A stretch of 64,000 nt of DNA from Allopusillimonas lactea (GCF_021653995.1 NZ_JAJJOZ010000001.1:682001-746000), one strand, 5' to 3'. Shown: positions 44,060-52,850, counted from the first letter of the stretch. Translations and numbers: made by a program. Notes: generated from the sequence alone by a model not told the origin.

Positions 44060-46026
44060 TACGCGCTACCGGCCTCACTCTGCGGCGTGGCGTAAAGGTT
44101 TTGCTCGAAGACGCCGATTTCACCGTCAACCCTGGCGAGCGGGTCGGCATCGTCGGCAAGAACGGCGCTGGCAAGTCCACGCTGTTCGCGCTACTGCAGG
44201 GGCACCTGGACGCCGACGCGGGTACGCTAGACATACCGGCGGCCTGGCGCATCGCAAGCGTCGAGCAGCAGATCGACGACAACACCCGTCCCGCCCGTGA
44301 ATTCGTGATCGATGGTGACACGCATCTGCGGGCTTTGCAGGCTGCGCGCGCCGAGGTGCCTGATACCAATGGCCAGCGCATTGCCGAACTCGAAACCGCG
44401 CTGATCGAGGCCGGCGCATGGAGCGCACCGTCACGCGCCGAACAGCTCTTGGCCGGCCTGGGCTTTGCCCCGAGCCAATGGATGCGGCCCGTGAAGCATT
44501 TCTCGGGCGGCTGGCAGATGCGGCTGGCGCTGGCGCGGGCGCTCATGGCGCCCTCCGAGCTTCTACTGCTGGACGAACCGACCAACCACCTCGACCTGGA
44601 TGCCATGCTCTGGCTGGAGCGTTGGTTGGCTGCGTATGACGGCACAGTGATGCTGATCTCGCACGATACTGAGTTTCTCGACGCGGTGGCACGCAGCATT
44701 TTGCATTTCGACAACGGCAAATTGGTGCGCTACCGTGGGGGTTATGAAGACTTTCTCACCCAGCGCGCGGAGCGGCTGCGTCAGTCGCACCTGGCCTGGG
44801 ATCGGCAGACACGCGAAACCGCGCGTTTGCGCAGCTTCATCGATCGCTTCAAGGCCAAGGCCACGAAGGCCAAGCAGGCGCAAAGCCGGGTGAAGGCCCT
44901 GGCTCGCATGGAGGTGCTGGCACCCCTGCAGGCCGAGGCAGGCATTGATATCCGCATCCCCGATCCTGTCAGCATGCCCGATCCTTTGCTGGTTCTGGAT
45001 AACTTGCGCATGGGCTATCAGGATGATGCGGGGCGGCCGCTGGAGATTCTGTCCAATGTCACGCTGATGGTGCGCGGCGGGAGTCGGATCGGTGTGCTTG
45101 GCGTAAATGGCGCAGGCAAGAGTACGCTGATCAAGACGCTGGCGGGCCAGCTTGCGCCGCTGGGCGGCGAGCGGCGGGCCTCGCGCGGCCTGGAGATCGG
45201 CTATTTTGCGCAACATCAGCTCGATATGCTGGATGCCGATTCCACGCCATTGCAGCATCTGGCCCGGCTTGCTCCCGACACGCGCGAGCAGGAATTGCGC
45301 AATTATCTTGGCGGCTTTGGTTTCAGTGGCGGTACGGTCAACAGCCGTATTGCGCCAATGTCGGGCGGCGAGAAAGCACGGCTGGCCTTGGCGCTGATCG
45401 TATGGCAAAAACCCAATCTGCTGCTGCTGGACGAACCGAGCAATCACTTGGATGTGGACACGCGTGAGGCGCTGGCCACGGCGCTGGCCGAGTTCCCGGG
45501 CAGCGTGCTGCTTGTGTCGCACGACCGCCATTTGCTGCGCACGACGGTGGATCAGTTCTGGGTGGTGGCCGACGGCACGGTGTGCGAGTTCGACGGCGAC
45601 CTGGAAGATTACCGCGATTGGCTGGCCGCGCGTACTGCCGCTGCACGCGGCGAGGCGCGGGCTGAGGCGCGCGACGCAGCGCAAGCCAAGGCCGACGACG
45701 GGCAGGCAGGCGATGGTTTGCCGGCTATGGATCGTAAGCAGCAACGACGCGAGCAGGCAGAGTCCCGCCAGCGGCTGGCGGCGTTGCGCAAGCCGCTGGA
45801 GGCGAAGATCGACAAGGTGGAAGCGGGTATGGAAACGGCCCGCGCGCGGCTGGGCGAGCTTGATACACTAATTGCGGATCCAGGGCTGTACGAGGACGCG
45901 CGACGCCAGGAGCGCCAACAGGTGATGGCTGAGCATGGCGAGTTGAGCAAGCGGCTCGATGAGCTTGAGGAGAGCTGGCTGGCTTTGCAGGAGTCCCTCG
46001 AAGAGTTGACATCCTCTCCTCCCTAA
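44056..46026 (+). CDS. ABC-F family ATPase, YheS-like, with IS-derived C-terminal tail
   Basis: A 656-residue soluble protein with two ABC domains and no membrane segment. Walker A: GKNGAGKST (about residue 35) and GVNGAGKST (about 350). Signatures: FSGGWQMRLALA and MSGGEKARLALA, with Walker B LLLDEPTNHLD and LLLDEPSNHLD. The inter-domain linker is basic (KAKATKAKQAQSRVKALARM), and the C-terminal arm is a predicted coiled coil (about residues 550-645). ABC-F proteins act on ribosomes. GTG at 44056 overlaps prmB. The last six residues LTSSPP and the stop codon fall inside the end sequence of an IS605-type remnant starting at about 46006, so the native C-terminus has been replaced. Confidence 0.92.
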   Translation: MIRATGLTLRRGVKVLLEDADFTVNPGERVGIVGKNGAGKSTLFALLQGHLDADAGTLDIPAAWRIASVEQQIDDNTRPAREFVIDGDTHLRALQAARAEVPDTNGQRIAELETALIEAGAWSAPSRAEQLLAGLGFAPSQWMRPVKHFSGGWQMRLALARALMAPSELLLLDEPTNHLDLDAMLWLERWLAAYDGTVMLISHDTEFLDAVARSILHFDNGKLVRYRGGYEDFLTQRAERLRQSHLAWDRQTRETARLRSFIDRFKAKATKAKQAQSRVKALARMEVLAPLQAEAGIDIRIPDPVSMPDPLLVLDNLRMGYQDDAGRPLEILSNVTLMVRGGSRIGVLGVNGAGKSTLIKTLAGQLAPLGGERRASRGLEIGYFAQHQLDMLDADSTPLQHLARLAPDTREQELRNYLGGFGFSGGTVNSRIAPMSGGEKARLALALIVWQKPNLLLLDEPSNHLDVDTREALATALAEFPGSVLLVSHDRHLLRTTVDQFWVVADGTVCEFDGDLEDYRDWLAARTAAARGEARAEARDAAQAKADDGQAGDGLPAMDRKQQRREQAESRQRLAALRKPLEAKIDKVEAGMETARARLGELDTLIADPGLYEDARRQERQQVMAEHGELSKRLDELEESWLALQESLEELTSSPP

Positions 46027-46038
46027 AAAAGGGGATTC

Positions 46039-46173
46039 CTACGGCGCTCGCAGCGGTGCAAGGCTGCTGTGCGTCGCTTCGGTGGGTTCCTGCTTCACCG
46101 AGGCTGCACGCTTGGCCCTTGCGGGCCTTGCGCGGCTGGCGTCCTCTCCACAGGCGGCAACGCGGTGTCCCCG
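46039..46173 (-). pseudogene. TnpB (OrfB) C-terminal fragment with ωRNA-type 3' region
   Basis: Minus-strand translation reads HRVAACGEDASRA ... RAASVKQEPTEATHSS and ends with TAG at 46039-46041. The ACGED and SVKQEP segments are hallmarks of IS605/IS1341 TnpB C-termini, which overlap the right-end guide-RNA scaffold. All RuvC and zinc-finger parts are missing, so it cannot be a nuclease. The RNA scaffold could in principle still be transcribed toward the ABC-F gene. Confidence 0.78.
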
Positions 46174-46443
46174 CGCTTCGAGTCGCAGCTATCTGAGTTC
46201 GATGGCGAGGATGACCATGTTCACCTGCTGGTGAACTACCCTCCCAAGGTTTCTGTTTCGGCGTTGGTCAACAGCTTGAAGGGCGTATCCAGCCGAATGA
46301 TCCGCAAGAAAAACCACCCCAGCATTCGCCAGAAGCTGTGGGGCGGCGCGTTATGGTCGCCGTCCTATTTTGCCGGTAGCTGTGGCGGTGCGCCCATCGA
46401 CGTCATCCGCCAGTACATCGAACAGCAGCGGACGCCGCATTAG
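46174..46443 (+). pseudogene. IS200/IS605 TnpA (Y1 transposase) C-terminal fragment
   Basis: About 89 residues remain: SEFDGEDDHVHLLVNYPPKV (with the HUH motif His-Val-His), SVSALVNSLKGVSSRMIRKK, WSPSYFAGSCGGAPIDVIRQ, then YIEQQRTPH with the catalytic tyrosine. The N-terminal ~55 residues of a normal 140-residue TnpA are gone, replaced by tnpB-derived sequence on the other strand. An in-frame start exists at 46069 but would add non-homologous residues. Probably inactive. Confidence 0.85.
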
Positions 46444-46691
46444 CTGCGTTGAAGGGCGAAGCTTGCCGAGCATCTGATCAATCAGGGCACTGCCTGACGG
46501 CTACCCTGGTTTCAGCGGCGTACACGAACTCGCCCCTTTTGCCCACCCGATACGGAGAAAAAATGCTTGCTTGAAACGATAGAATGTCACACAGGCCGGC
46601 ACCAGCCGCCTCGGCCCATACGCGGTGACAGCGACAGGCTAAGGGACCAAGGGATTGAATCAGGGCTGGCCCGACGTCAAACATGCCGGGC

Positions 46692-49163
46692 TCAGGCGGC
46701 GATGATTTCCAGTTTGGCAACGCCCAAAGCCAGTGTCTTGGTGCCGACGTCGCGGAACTGGATCTGGGCCTGGGCATCTTGCCCCGCCCCGCTCAGCCCG
46801 ATTACTGTGCCATCGCCAAATTTGGGATGGCGTACGCCCGTCCCAATCAGGAACTGCTTATCACCCACCATGACGCCCGAAGATTGCATGCGTGGCACAC
46901 GGGGCGCTACTGAGCCGCTGTCTGGGCGGTTGTAGGCATCGCCGCGCCGGAACGCACCGCTCCAGGTGTTTTCGCGTGGGGCAAGGTGGCGCTCGCGCGG
47001 CGTCAGCCACTTCAGGTGCTCGTCGGGGATTTCGTCCAGAAAACGGGAACGCAGCGCGTAGCGCGTTTGCCCATGCAGCATGCGGCTTTGCGCCAGCGAG
47101 AGATACAGACGCTCGCGGGCGCGGGTAATGGCCACATACATAAGGCGCCGCTCTTCTTCGAGCCCAGCTGGCTCGAGCAGGCTGTTCTCGTGTGGGAACA
47201 AACCGTCTTCCACACCGGTAATGAACACGGAATCGAACTCCAGGCCCTTGGCGGAGTGCACAGTCATGAGTTGCACAGCATCTTGCCCGGCCTGGGCTTG
47301 ATTGTCACCCGCTTCCAACGAGGCGTGGGTAAGAAAAGCAGCCAAGGGCGACATGGGGCCCGCCTCGGCCGAATCGGCGGAAACTTGCGCCGGACTGGGC
47401 GCGGCCACGGACGCTTGAACAGAACCTGCCTCCCCTGCCCCACCATACGCTGCTGTCGCAGCGGCAGGCACTGCAGCATCGTGTGAGGGAATAACAACGC
47501 CAAGGAAGGGCGTTGCGGCATCCACCACTTGGCGGTCATCAGGCAAAGACGCAGTGCCATCGGCGAGCGCAGATGCTGACATGGCCGCCAACGCCCCTTC
47601 CGGTATGCGCCCCGCAGCCAGCCCGTCGACGTTTTCTTCGGCTGCAAAGGCTGCCGCCGCGTTGACGAGTTCCTGCAGGTTTTCGAGGCGTTCAGCACCT
47701 TCGCGTTCAGCCTGGTAGTGCGCCAATAGCCCGCTGTGATGGATGACGTGCTCGACCAACTCGGGCAACGAGAGCACTTGCGCCTCGTGCGCCATCTGTT
47801 CGATGAGCGATGCAAAGCGCGACAGATTGCTGCCGCCTTTACCAGACATCAGCGGCACAGCCCTAAACAGACTGGTGTTCTGCTGGCGGGCAAGGTCGGC
47901 CAGTTGTTCGAGCGTACGTGCACCAATGCCGCGCGTGGGAAAGTTGACTACGCGCAACCACGAGGTGTCATCGTGCGGATTGTCCATCAAACGCAGATAG
48001 GCCAGCGCGTGCTTGACTTCCTGCCGTTCAAAGAACCGAAGACCGCCATATACCTTGTAGGGGATGCCCGCGGAGAACAGCCCATGCTCAATGGTGCGCG
48101 ACTGCGCATTGCTGCGGTAGAGCACAGCGATTTCGCGCCGTTCGCGCCCTTCATTGATCAGTGCCCTGATTTCGTCGATGATCCACTGCGCTTCCAATTG
48201 GTCGGAAGGCTGCTCGATGACGCGCACCGGCTCGCCTTCGCCCTGCTCCGTCCAGAGGTTTTTGCCCAGGCGAGAGGTGTTGTGGGAAATGAGCGCGTTG
48301 GCGGCATCCAGGATATGGCCATAGGAGCGATAGTTCTGCTCAAGCCGAATAACGTTGCCGTGGGCGAAATCACGCTCGAAATCCGCCATATTGCCAACAT
48401 TGGCGCCGCGAAACGCGTAGATGGATTGGTCGTCGTCGCCCACCGCAAAGATGCTGGCACCGCCGCCGGCCAGCAAAGTCAGCCAACGATACTGCAGCGC
48501 GTTGGTGTCCTGGAATTCATCGACGAGGATGTGCTGAAAGCGCCGCTGGTAGTGTTCGCGAATAGGTGCATGGCGCTGCAGCAACTCATAGGCGCGCAGC
48601 AGCAGCTCGGCGAAATCAACCACCCCTTCGCGCTCACATTGCTCTTGGTACAACGTATAAATGTCAACCAAGCGGCGGCGATAGGCGTCCCACGCCTCGA
48701 CACTGCCTGGACGCAAGCCTTCTTCTTTGGCACTGTTGATAAAGCGTTGTACATCGCGCGGCAGGAATTTGTCGTCGTCGATATTGGCGCCTTTGAGGAG
48801 GCGTTTAATCGCAGCGAGCTGGTCGGCAGTATCGAGAATTTGGAAGGTCTGCGGCAGGCCGGCATCGCGGTAATGCGCACGCAGCAGGCGATTGCACAGG
48901 CCGTGGAATGTGCCTACCCACATGCCGCGCGTATTGATCGGCAGCAGGCTGGTAAGGCGCGTGAGCATTTCGCGCGCCGACTTATTGGTGAAGGTAACGG
49001 CCATCAGCCCGTAGGGGCTGGCTTGGCCCGTTTGGATCAGCCAAGCCATGCGGGTTGTGAGCACCCGGGTCTTGCCACTGCCGGCGCCGGCCAGCACCAG
49101 CGCATTTCCGGCAGGAAGAGTAACGGCAGCCTGCTGTTGCGGATTAAGACCCTTGAGCATCAT
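46692..49163 (-). CDS. uvrD: DNA helicase II UvrD with an Ala-rich insertion
   Basis: An 823-residue SF1 helicase: LNPQQQAAVTLPAGNALVLA, Walker A AGAGSGKTRVLTTR, TFTNKSAREM, LVDEFQDTN, GDDDQSIYAFRGA, VHSAKGLEFDSVFI, YVAITRARERL. The C-terminus ends in a Tudor-like fold (GTGVRHPKFGDGTVIGLSGA), as in UvrD/PcrA. It unwinds DNA in excision and mismatch repair. Compared with E. coli (720), most of the excess is a 93-residue Ala/Ser-rich insertion encoded at 47355-47633, between NAAAAFAAEE and MSPLAAFLTHASLEAGDNQ. The start ATGATG at 49163 overlaps the desaturase stop. Confidence 0.95.
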   Translation of the reverse strand: MMLKGLNPQQQAAVTLPAGNALVLAGAGSGKTRVLTTRMAWLIQTGQASPYGLMAVTFTNKSAREMLTRLTSLLPINTRGMWVGTFHGLCNRLLRAHYRDAGLPQTFQILDTADQLAAIKRLLKGANIDDDKFLPRDVQRFINSAKEEGLRPGSVEAWDAYRRRLVDIYTLYQEQCEREGVVDFAELLLRAYELLQRHAPIREHYQRRFQHILVDEFQDTNALQYRWLTLLAGGGASIFAVGDDDQSIYAFRGANVGNMADFERDFAHGNVIRLEQNYRSYGHILDAANALISHNTSRLGKNLWTEQGEGEPVRVIEQPSDQLEAQWIIDEIRALINEGRERREIAVLYRSNAQSRTIEHGLFSAGIPYKVYGGLRFFERQEVKHALAYLRLMDNPHDDTSWLRVVNFPTRGIGARTLEQLADLARQQNTSLFRAVPLMSGKGGSNLSRFASLIEQMAHEAQVLSLPELVEHVIHHSGLLAHYQAEREGAERLENLQELVNAAAAFAAEENVDGLAAGRIPEGALAAMSASALADGTASLPDDRQVVDAATPFLGVVIPSHDAAVPAAATAAYGGAGEAGSVQASVAAPSPAQVSADSAEAGPMSPLAAFLTHASLEAGDNQAQAGQDAVQLMTVHSAKGLEFDSVFITGVEDGLFPHENSLLEPAGLEEERRLMYVAITRARERLYLSLAQSRMLHGQTRYALRSRFLDEIPDEHLKWLTPRERHLAPRENTWSGAFRRGDAYNRPDSGSVAPRVPRMQSSGVMVGDKQFLIGTGVRHPKFGDGTVIGLSGAGQDAQAQIQFRDVGTKTLALGVAKLEIIAA

Positions 49164-50371
49164 GCCGCGTAGCGGCGCAGGCGATAGGAGAACTGTTCGA
49201 GGCTGGCGATGCCGCTTTGCTGCGCGCGCTGGCACCACGCCTGGAGATCGGCAAGCAGTTGTTCGCTGCTGGCACTGGAGCTTTCCCAGACACGGGTCAG
49301 TTCGCGACGCATCTGCACCAGCGTGGACAGCGATTGATTCTGGGCGAGTACGCTGTCAACCTGCGCGCGCTGCGCCGGCTCGAGTGCATCGTCGCTGCGG
49401 CAGATCCATGCCTTGCAACTACGCAGCAGCGAATAGCTGCATTGCGCATCACCTTGGCTGCGCGAGGGCTTGAGACGCTCAAGTTCTTCGGTAGCGGCCT
49501 TGCGGAGCATATCGGTGTAGCGGGCCAGGATTTCGTAGCGGTGGGTAATTACACCTTGCAGGGTGCGGGCGTTGACCACCGCTTCGGAAGCGGGTTCGAG
49601 CCTGAGCTTGGGCGCCAGCTTCTTGACCTTCGCCAGGCCGAAGAAGCGCAGCACCTGGATGTAGCACCAACCCAGGTCGAATTCGTACCACTTGGTGGAG
49701 AACTTGGCCGAGGTGCCGTAGGCATGATGGTTGTTGTGCAGCTCTTCGCCACCGATGATGATGCCCCAGGGAGACACGTTGGTGCTGGTGTCGGGGCTGG
49801 CATAGTTGCGATAGCCCCAGGCATGCCCGATACCATTGACGACGCCCGCGGCCCAGAAGGGAATCCAGGCCATTTGGATAGCCCATACGGTGAGGCCAAG
49901 CACGCCAAAGAGGGCGAGATCGATGGCCAGTGTGATGAGGATGCCCAGCAGACTGTAGGGGGTGTACAGCTTGCGTTCGAGCCAGTCGTCGGGCGTGCCG
50001 TGACCAAAGCGCTTGAGCGTTTCAGGGTTGGTGGCTTCTTCGCGATAGAGCTCGGCGCCGCGGAAGAAGACTTTGCCCAGACCGAAGACGACGGGCGAGT
50101 GGGGATCGCCCTCGCGTTCGCACTTGGCGTGATGCTTGCGGTGAATGGCCACCCATTCTTTGGTGACCATGCCGGTGGTCATCCAGAGCCAGAACCGGAA
50201 GAAATGCATGACGGCCGGATGCAAATCGAGGCCGCGGTGCGCCTGGCTGCGGTGCAGAAAGATCGTGACCGCAAGAATGGTGATGTGCGTAAGCACCAGC
50301 GTAACAATGACGACTTGCCACCACGACAGCTGCAGCAAACCACCCGCCAGGAATTGAAGTATTTGGTCCAT
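49160..50371 (-). CDS. Membrane fatty acid desaturase (delta-9 acyl-CoA desaturase type)
   Basis: A 403-residue protein with the three histidine boxes HRSQAH, HRKHH and HNNHH of the di-iron desaturase family, and hydrophobic helices before and between them (VVIVTLVLTHITILAVTIFL; LALFGVLGLTVWAIQMAWIP). It should insert a cis double bond into acyl chains in the inner membrane. From about residue 290 the sequence becomes helical and cytosolic, Gln/Ser-rich (SSASSEQLLADLQAWCQRAQ); this region is an accessory tail of unknown role. The stop overlaps uvrD by four bases, an unlikely functional pair. Confidence 0.92.
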   Translation of the reverse strand: MDQILQFLAGGLLQLSWWQVVIVTLVLTHITILAVTIFLHRSQAHRGLDLHPAVMHFFRFWLWMTTGMVTKEWVAIHRKHHAKCEREGDPHSPVVFGLGKVFFRGAELYREEATNPETLKRFGHGTPDDWLERKLYTPYSLLGILITLAIDLALFGVLGLTVWAIQMAWIPFWAAGVVNGIGHAWGYRNYASPDTSTNVSPWGIIIGGEELHNNHHAYGTSAKFSTKWYEFDLGWCYIQVLRFFGLAKVKKLAPKLRLEPASEAVVNARTLQGVITHRYEILARYTDMLRKAATEELERLKPSRSQGDAQCSYSLLRSCKAWICRSDDALEPAQRAQVDSVLAQNQSLSTLVQMRRELTRVWESSSASSEQLLADLQAWCQRAQQSGIASLEQFSYRLRRYAA

Positions 50372-50488
50372 AAACCTTTTAAAAGCCTTTCATTTCAAAG
50401 GCAAAAATAGAACAACGAAAAGTTTAGCCCACTTGCCTGTCTAAGGACAGGGAAGTTGCAAATTAGTTTCCGTCATACTTAAGATAAA

Positions 50489-52108
50489 TCAAGTTTCGCG
50501 CACCATAACCGCAGCGAAAAAGCCATCAGTGCCATGGCGGTCGGGCCGCATCTTCAGCCAAGGCCCCTCAAGCGTCAGATTTTTACAACGATCGTTGACG
50601 ATTTCGCTCGCATCCAGCAGTTTAAACCCCGGATTTTCGTTCAAAAATGCCTCAACCTGCGCCTCGTTCTCCTCGGGCAGGACACTGCACGTAGCATAGA
50701 CCAGGCGCCCGCCCGGTGCCACGCAACTGGCGGCCTGACGCAAGATGTCCGCCTGGGTTCGCCGAAGATCGTCGAGCGAACCCGGGTGCTGGCGCCATTT
50801 CAGGTCGGGGTTGCGGCGCAACGTGCCCAGGCCGCTGCAAGGTGCGTCAACCAGCACCCGATGGGCTTTCCCGCGCAAACGCTTAACCCGCTGGTCGCCT
50901 GTAGCGCTGATTACCACTGGCACAATGTTGGACAGACCGCTGCGTGCGAAGCGGGGCTTGGCGCGCGCCAGCCGGGCGGCGGACACATCGAAGGCGTATA
51001 GGCGGCCGGTGGAGCGCATGAGCGCGCCCAACAACATGGTCTTGCCACCCGCACCCGCACAATAATCAATGATCATTTCGCCCCGGCGCGGCGCAACCAG
51101 CAACGCCAGGATCTGGCTGCCTTCGTCCTGTACCTCGATCAGCCCTTGTTCGAACATGGGCCAGCGGTTGATCGCTGGCTTGCCGCGCATGCGTATGCCC
51201 CAGGGCGAATAGGGCGTGGGCTGCGGATCCCAGGCACCGGCCGGCCCTTGTTTAAGCACGGCCAGCATTTCGTCTCGGTCGGCTTTCAGGGGGTTGACGC
51301 GTAAATCGAGGGGAGCGGGCTGATTCAGGGCCTGGATCAGTTGCTCACTGTCTTCGAGGCTGGCCAGGCGTTCTTCGAGCCAGTCTGGCACGCTGTGGCG
51401 CACGGCGGGCGGCAGCGAGAATGGATCGATGGCGCCGACATGGTCGAGCCAGGCTCGCTCGCCGGGTTCCAGGCCGGTGTCCAGGATGGTAGGTGTCAGC
51501 ACGCTTGCCAACCCGAGAATGGCGAGACGGCGGCCCGCAGCCCCCTCGCCGCTTTCGGCGTACTGCCGGTAGCGGCGAAGGTGGCGCAAGACGTCGAACA
51601 CGGCTTCGGCCACTTCGCCGCGATCACGCATGCCCAGCCTGGGATGGGCTCGGAACCAATGCGAAAGCACTGCGTCGGCCGGGTATTCCCACTGCAGGAC
51701 CTCCCCCAGCACGCTACGCACTTGTTCGATGCGTGCAGCGCCAGGTGCGTAGGGGCGGGCTGGATTCGCACCAGCCGCATTGCTGGCGCGGCCAGTCTCG
51801 CTTCGAGCGCGCGCCGGGGCGGTGCCTCGTGAGCTAGACCCTCGCGGGGCGTTTCCCTCGCTGCGCGCGTGTGCTGGGGCGCTGGAGGAGCCACGCCCGG
51901 CGAACTCGGTATCGCGTCGGGAACGCGGCTGCGACGCCCCGGAAGCCGGATACGAGCGTTCGCCCTCACCCGTGGAGCGTCGCGGCGCTTCACGAGACGC
52001 GCGGCTGTCGCGGGCATCGCGGCGGTCGCGTGAGCCTGGAGCGGAGGAACGGGCTGCGCCCGGTTTGCCGGGCCGGGAGCCCTTGCGGGCGGGTTGACTG
52101 GCGCTCAT
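50489..52108 (-). CDS. RsmB-family rRNA cytosine-C5 methyltransferase with disordered N-terminal tail
   Basis: A 539-residue protein. Residues 1 to about 125 are Arg/Ser/Ala/Gly-rich and likely disordered (GSRDRRDARDSRASREAP). Residues from about 130 carry an N-terminal RNA-binding region, then a Rossmann methyltransferase with IIDYCAGAGGKTMLLGALMR (SAM), VLVDAPCSGLGTLRRNPD (catalytic Cys region) and LVYATCSVLPEENEAQVEAF (second Cys). The NOL1/NOP2/Sun motifs are complete. E. coli RsmB methylates C967 of 16S rRNA; the exact target here is inferred. The start at 52108 overlaps the purN stop (ATGA). Confidence 0.88.
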   Translation of the reverse strand: MSASQPARKGSRPGKPGAARSSAPGSRDRRDARDSRASREAPRRSTGEGERSYPASGASQPRSRRDTEFAGRGSSSAPAHARSEGNAPRGSSSRGTAPARARSETGRASNAAGANPARPYAPGAARIEQVRSVLGEVLQWEYPADAVLSHWFRAHPRLGMRDRGEVAEAVFDVLRHLRRYRQYAESGEGAAGRRLAILGLASVLTPTILDTGLEPGERAWLDHVGAIDPFSLPPAVRHSVPDWLEERLASLEDSEQLIQALNQPAPLDLRVNPLKADRDEMLAVLKQGPAGAWDPQPTPYSPWGIRMRGKPAINRWPMFEQGLIEVQDEGSQILALLVAPRRGEMIIDYCAGAGGKTMLLGALMRSTGRLYAFDVSAARLARAKPRFARSGLSNIVPVVISATGDQRVKRLRGKAHRVLVDAPCSGLGTLRRNPDLKWRQHPGSLDDLRRTQADILRQAASCVAPGGRLVYATCSVLPEENEAQVEAFLNENPGFKLLDASEIVNDRCKNLTLEGPWLKMRPDRHGTDGFFAAVMVRET

Positions 52109-52803
52109 GCGAGTTGTTCCGAGGAAAGGACGCCGGCAGGCGTCAGGACAAAAGACCGGCTGGCCACGCCACTGACGTGGACGCGCTGCAGGGCATCGAG
52201 CGACACGCGGCCCTCGGCCAGCCAGCGTACCACGTTGGCGTAGACACTGTGTTCCACACGCAACAGCCTTGCGGCAAGATCGTCTGGCGTGTCTTCTGCC
52301 AGCACAGGCACGATACCCTGCGCAAGCACCGGGCCGTGATCCAGAACAGGCGTAACGAAATGCACCGTGCAGCCATGCCACTGCACCCCTTGGGCCAGCG
52401 CCTGCTGGTGGGTGTGCAGGCCCGGAAACGCGGGCAGCAGGGACGGATGGATGTTGATGAGCCGGCCATTGAAGCGCTCGACAAAACCGGGGGTAAGCAC
52501 TCGCATGAAACCCGCGAGCAGCACATAATCAGGCTGCCAGGCGTCGATGGCATCGGCCAGGGCGCTGTCGAAGGCCTCACGCGACGGGTACTGGCGATGC
52601 GGCACGACGACGGTTGGCAGGCCTTGTTGGGCGGCCCAGGCCAGGCCCGCCGCCTCCGGCTTGTTGGCAATGACCGCGCAGACCTGCGCGCCCACCCCGT
52701 CAAGCTGTGCCCGCTCCACGGCGTCGACGATCGATTGCATGTTGGATCCCCGGCCCGAAATCAGAATGACAAAGCGGCGGGGGGCGCTGAGATGTGCGTC
52801 CAA
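52105..52803 (-). CDS. purN: Phosphoribosylglycinamide formyltransferase PurN
   Basis: A 232-residue GAR transformylase: RRFVILISGRGSNMQSIVDA (phosphate loop), ADYVLLAGFMRVLT-like PDYVLLAGFMRVLTPGF, INIHPSLLPAFPGLHTHQQA (catalytic His), GCTVHFVTPVLDHGPVL (catalytic Asp). The C-terminal ~45 residues are slightly longer than E. coli PurN (212). No ATG fits. TTG at 52803 preceded by AGGA at nine bases gives MDAHLSAPRRFVIL and is the best start. It is divergent from ribF across 47 bases. Confidence 0.93.
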   Translation of the reverse strand: MDAHLSAPRRFVILISGRGSNMQSIVDAVERAQLDGVGAQVCAVIANKPEAAGLAWAAQQGLPTVVVPHRQYPSREAFDSALADAIDAWQPDYVLLAGFMRVLTPGFVERFNGRLINIHPSLLPAFPGLHTHQQALAQGVQWHGCTVHFVTPVLDHGPVLAQGIVPVLAEDTPDDLAARLLRVEHSVYANVVRWLAEGRVSLDALQRVHVSGVASRSFVLTPAGVLSSEQLA

Positions 52804-52850
52804 GACGAAAATTCCTGAGTAGATCAATACAAAATTGTAAACTCTCGGCT

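Larger units (their letters stand above)
46006..46443. mobile_element. IS200/IS605-type remnant with internal deletion
   Basis: The outer end TTGA-CATCCTCTCC (46006 on) is the reverse complement of a typical IS605/IS1341-type right end finishing in TCAA. A decayed terminal hairpin (CCTCCC ... GGGGATTCC) follows. Inside lie the 3' end of tnpB (minus) and the 3' end of tnpA (plus), joined near 46174, in the order expected for a divergent tnpA-tnpB element after deletion of its middle. The other end is not resolved; it may lie anywhere between 46443 and 46691. Confidence 0.8.

Noticed and set aside
46069..46173. Plus-strand extension of the tnpA frame upstream of its homology
   Set aside because: These codons lie antisense to the tnpB 3' end and do not resemble the TnpA N-terminus; they arise from the deletion junction.
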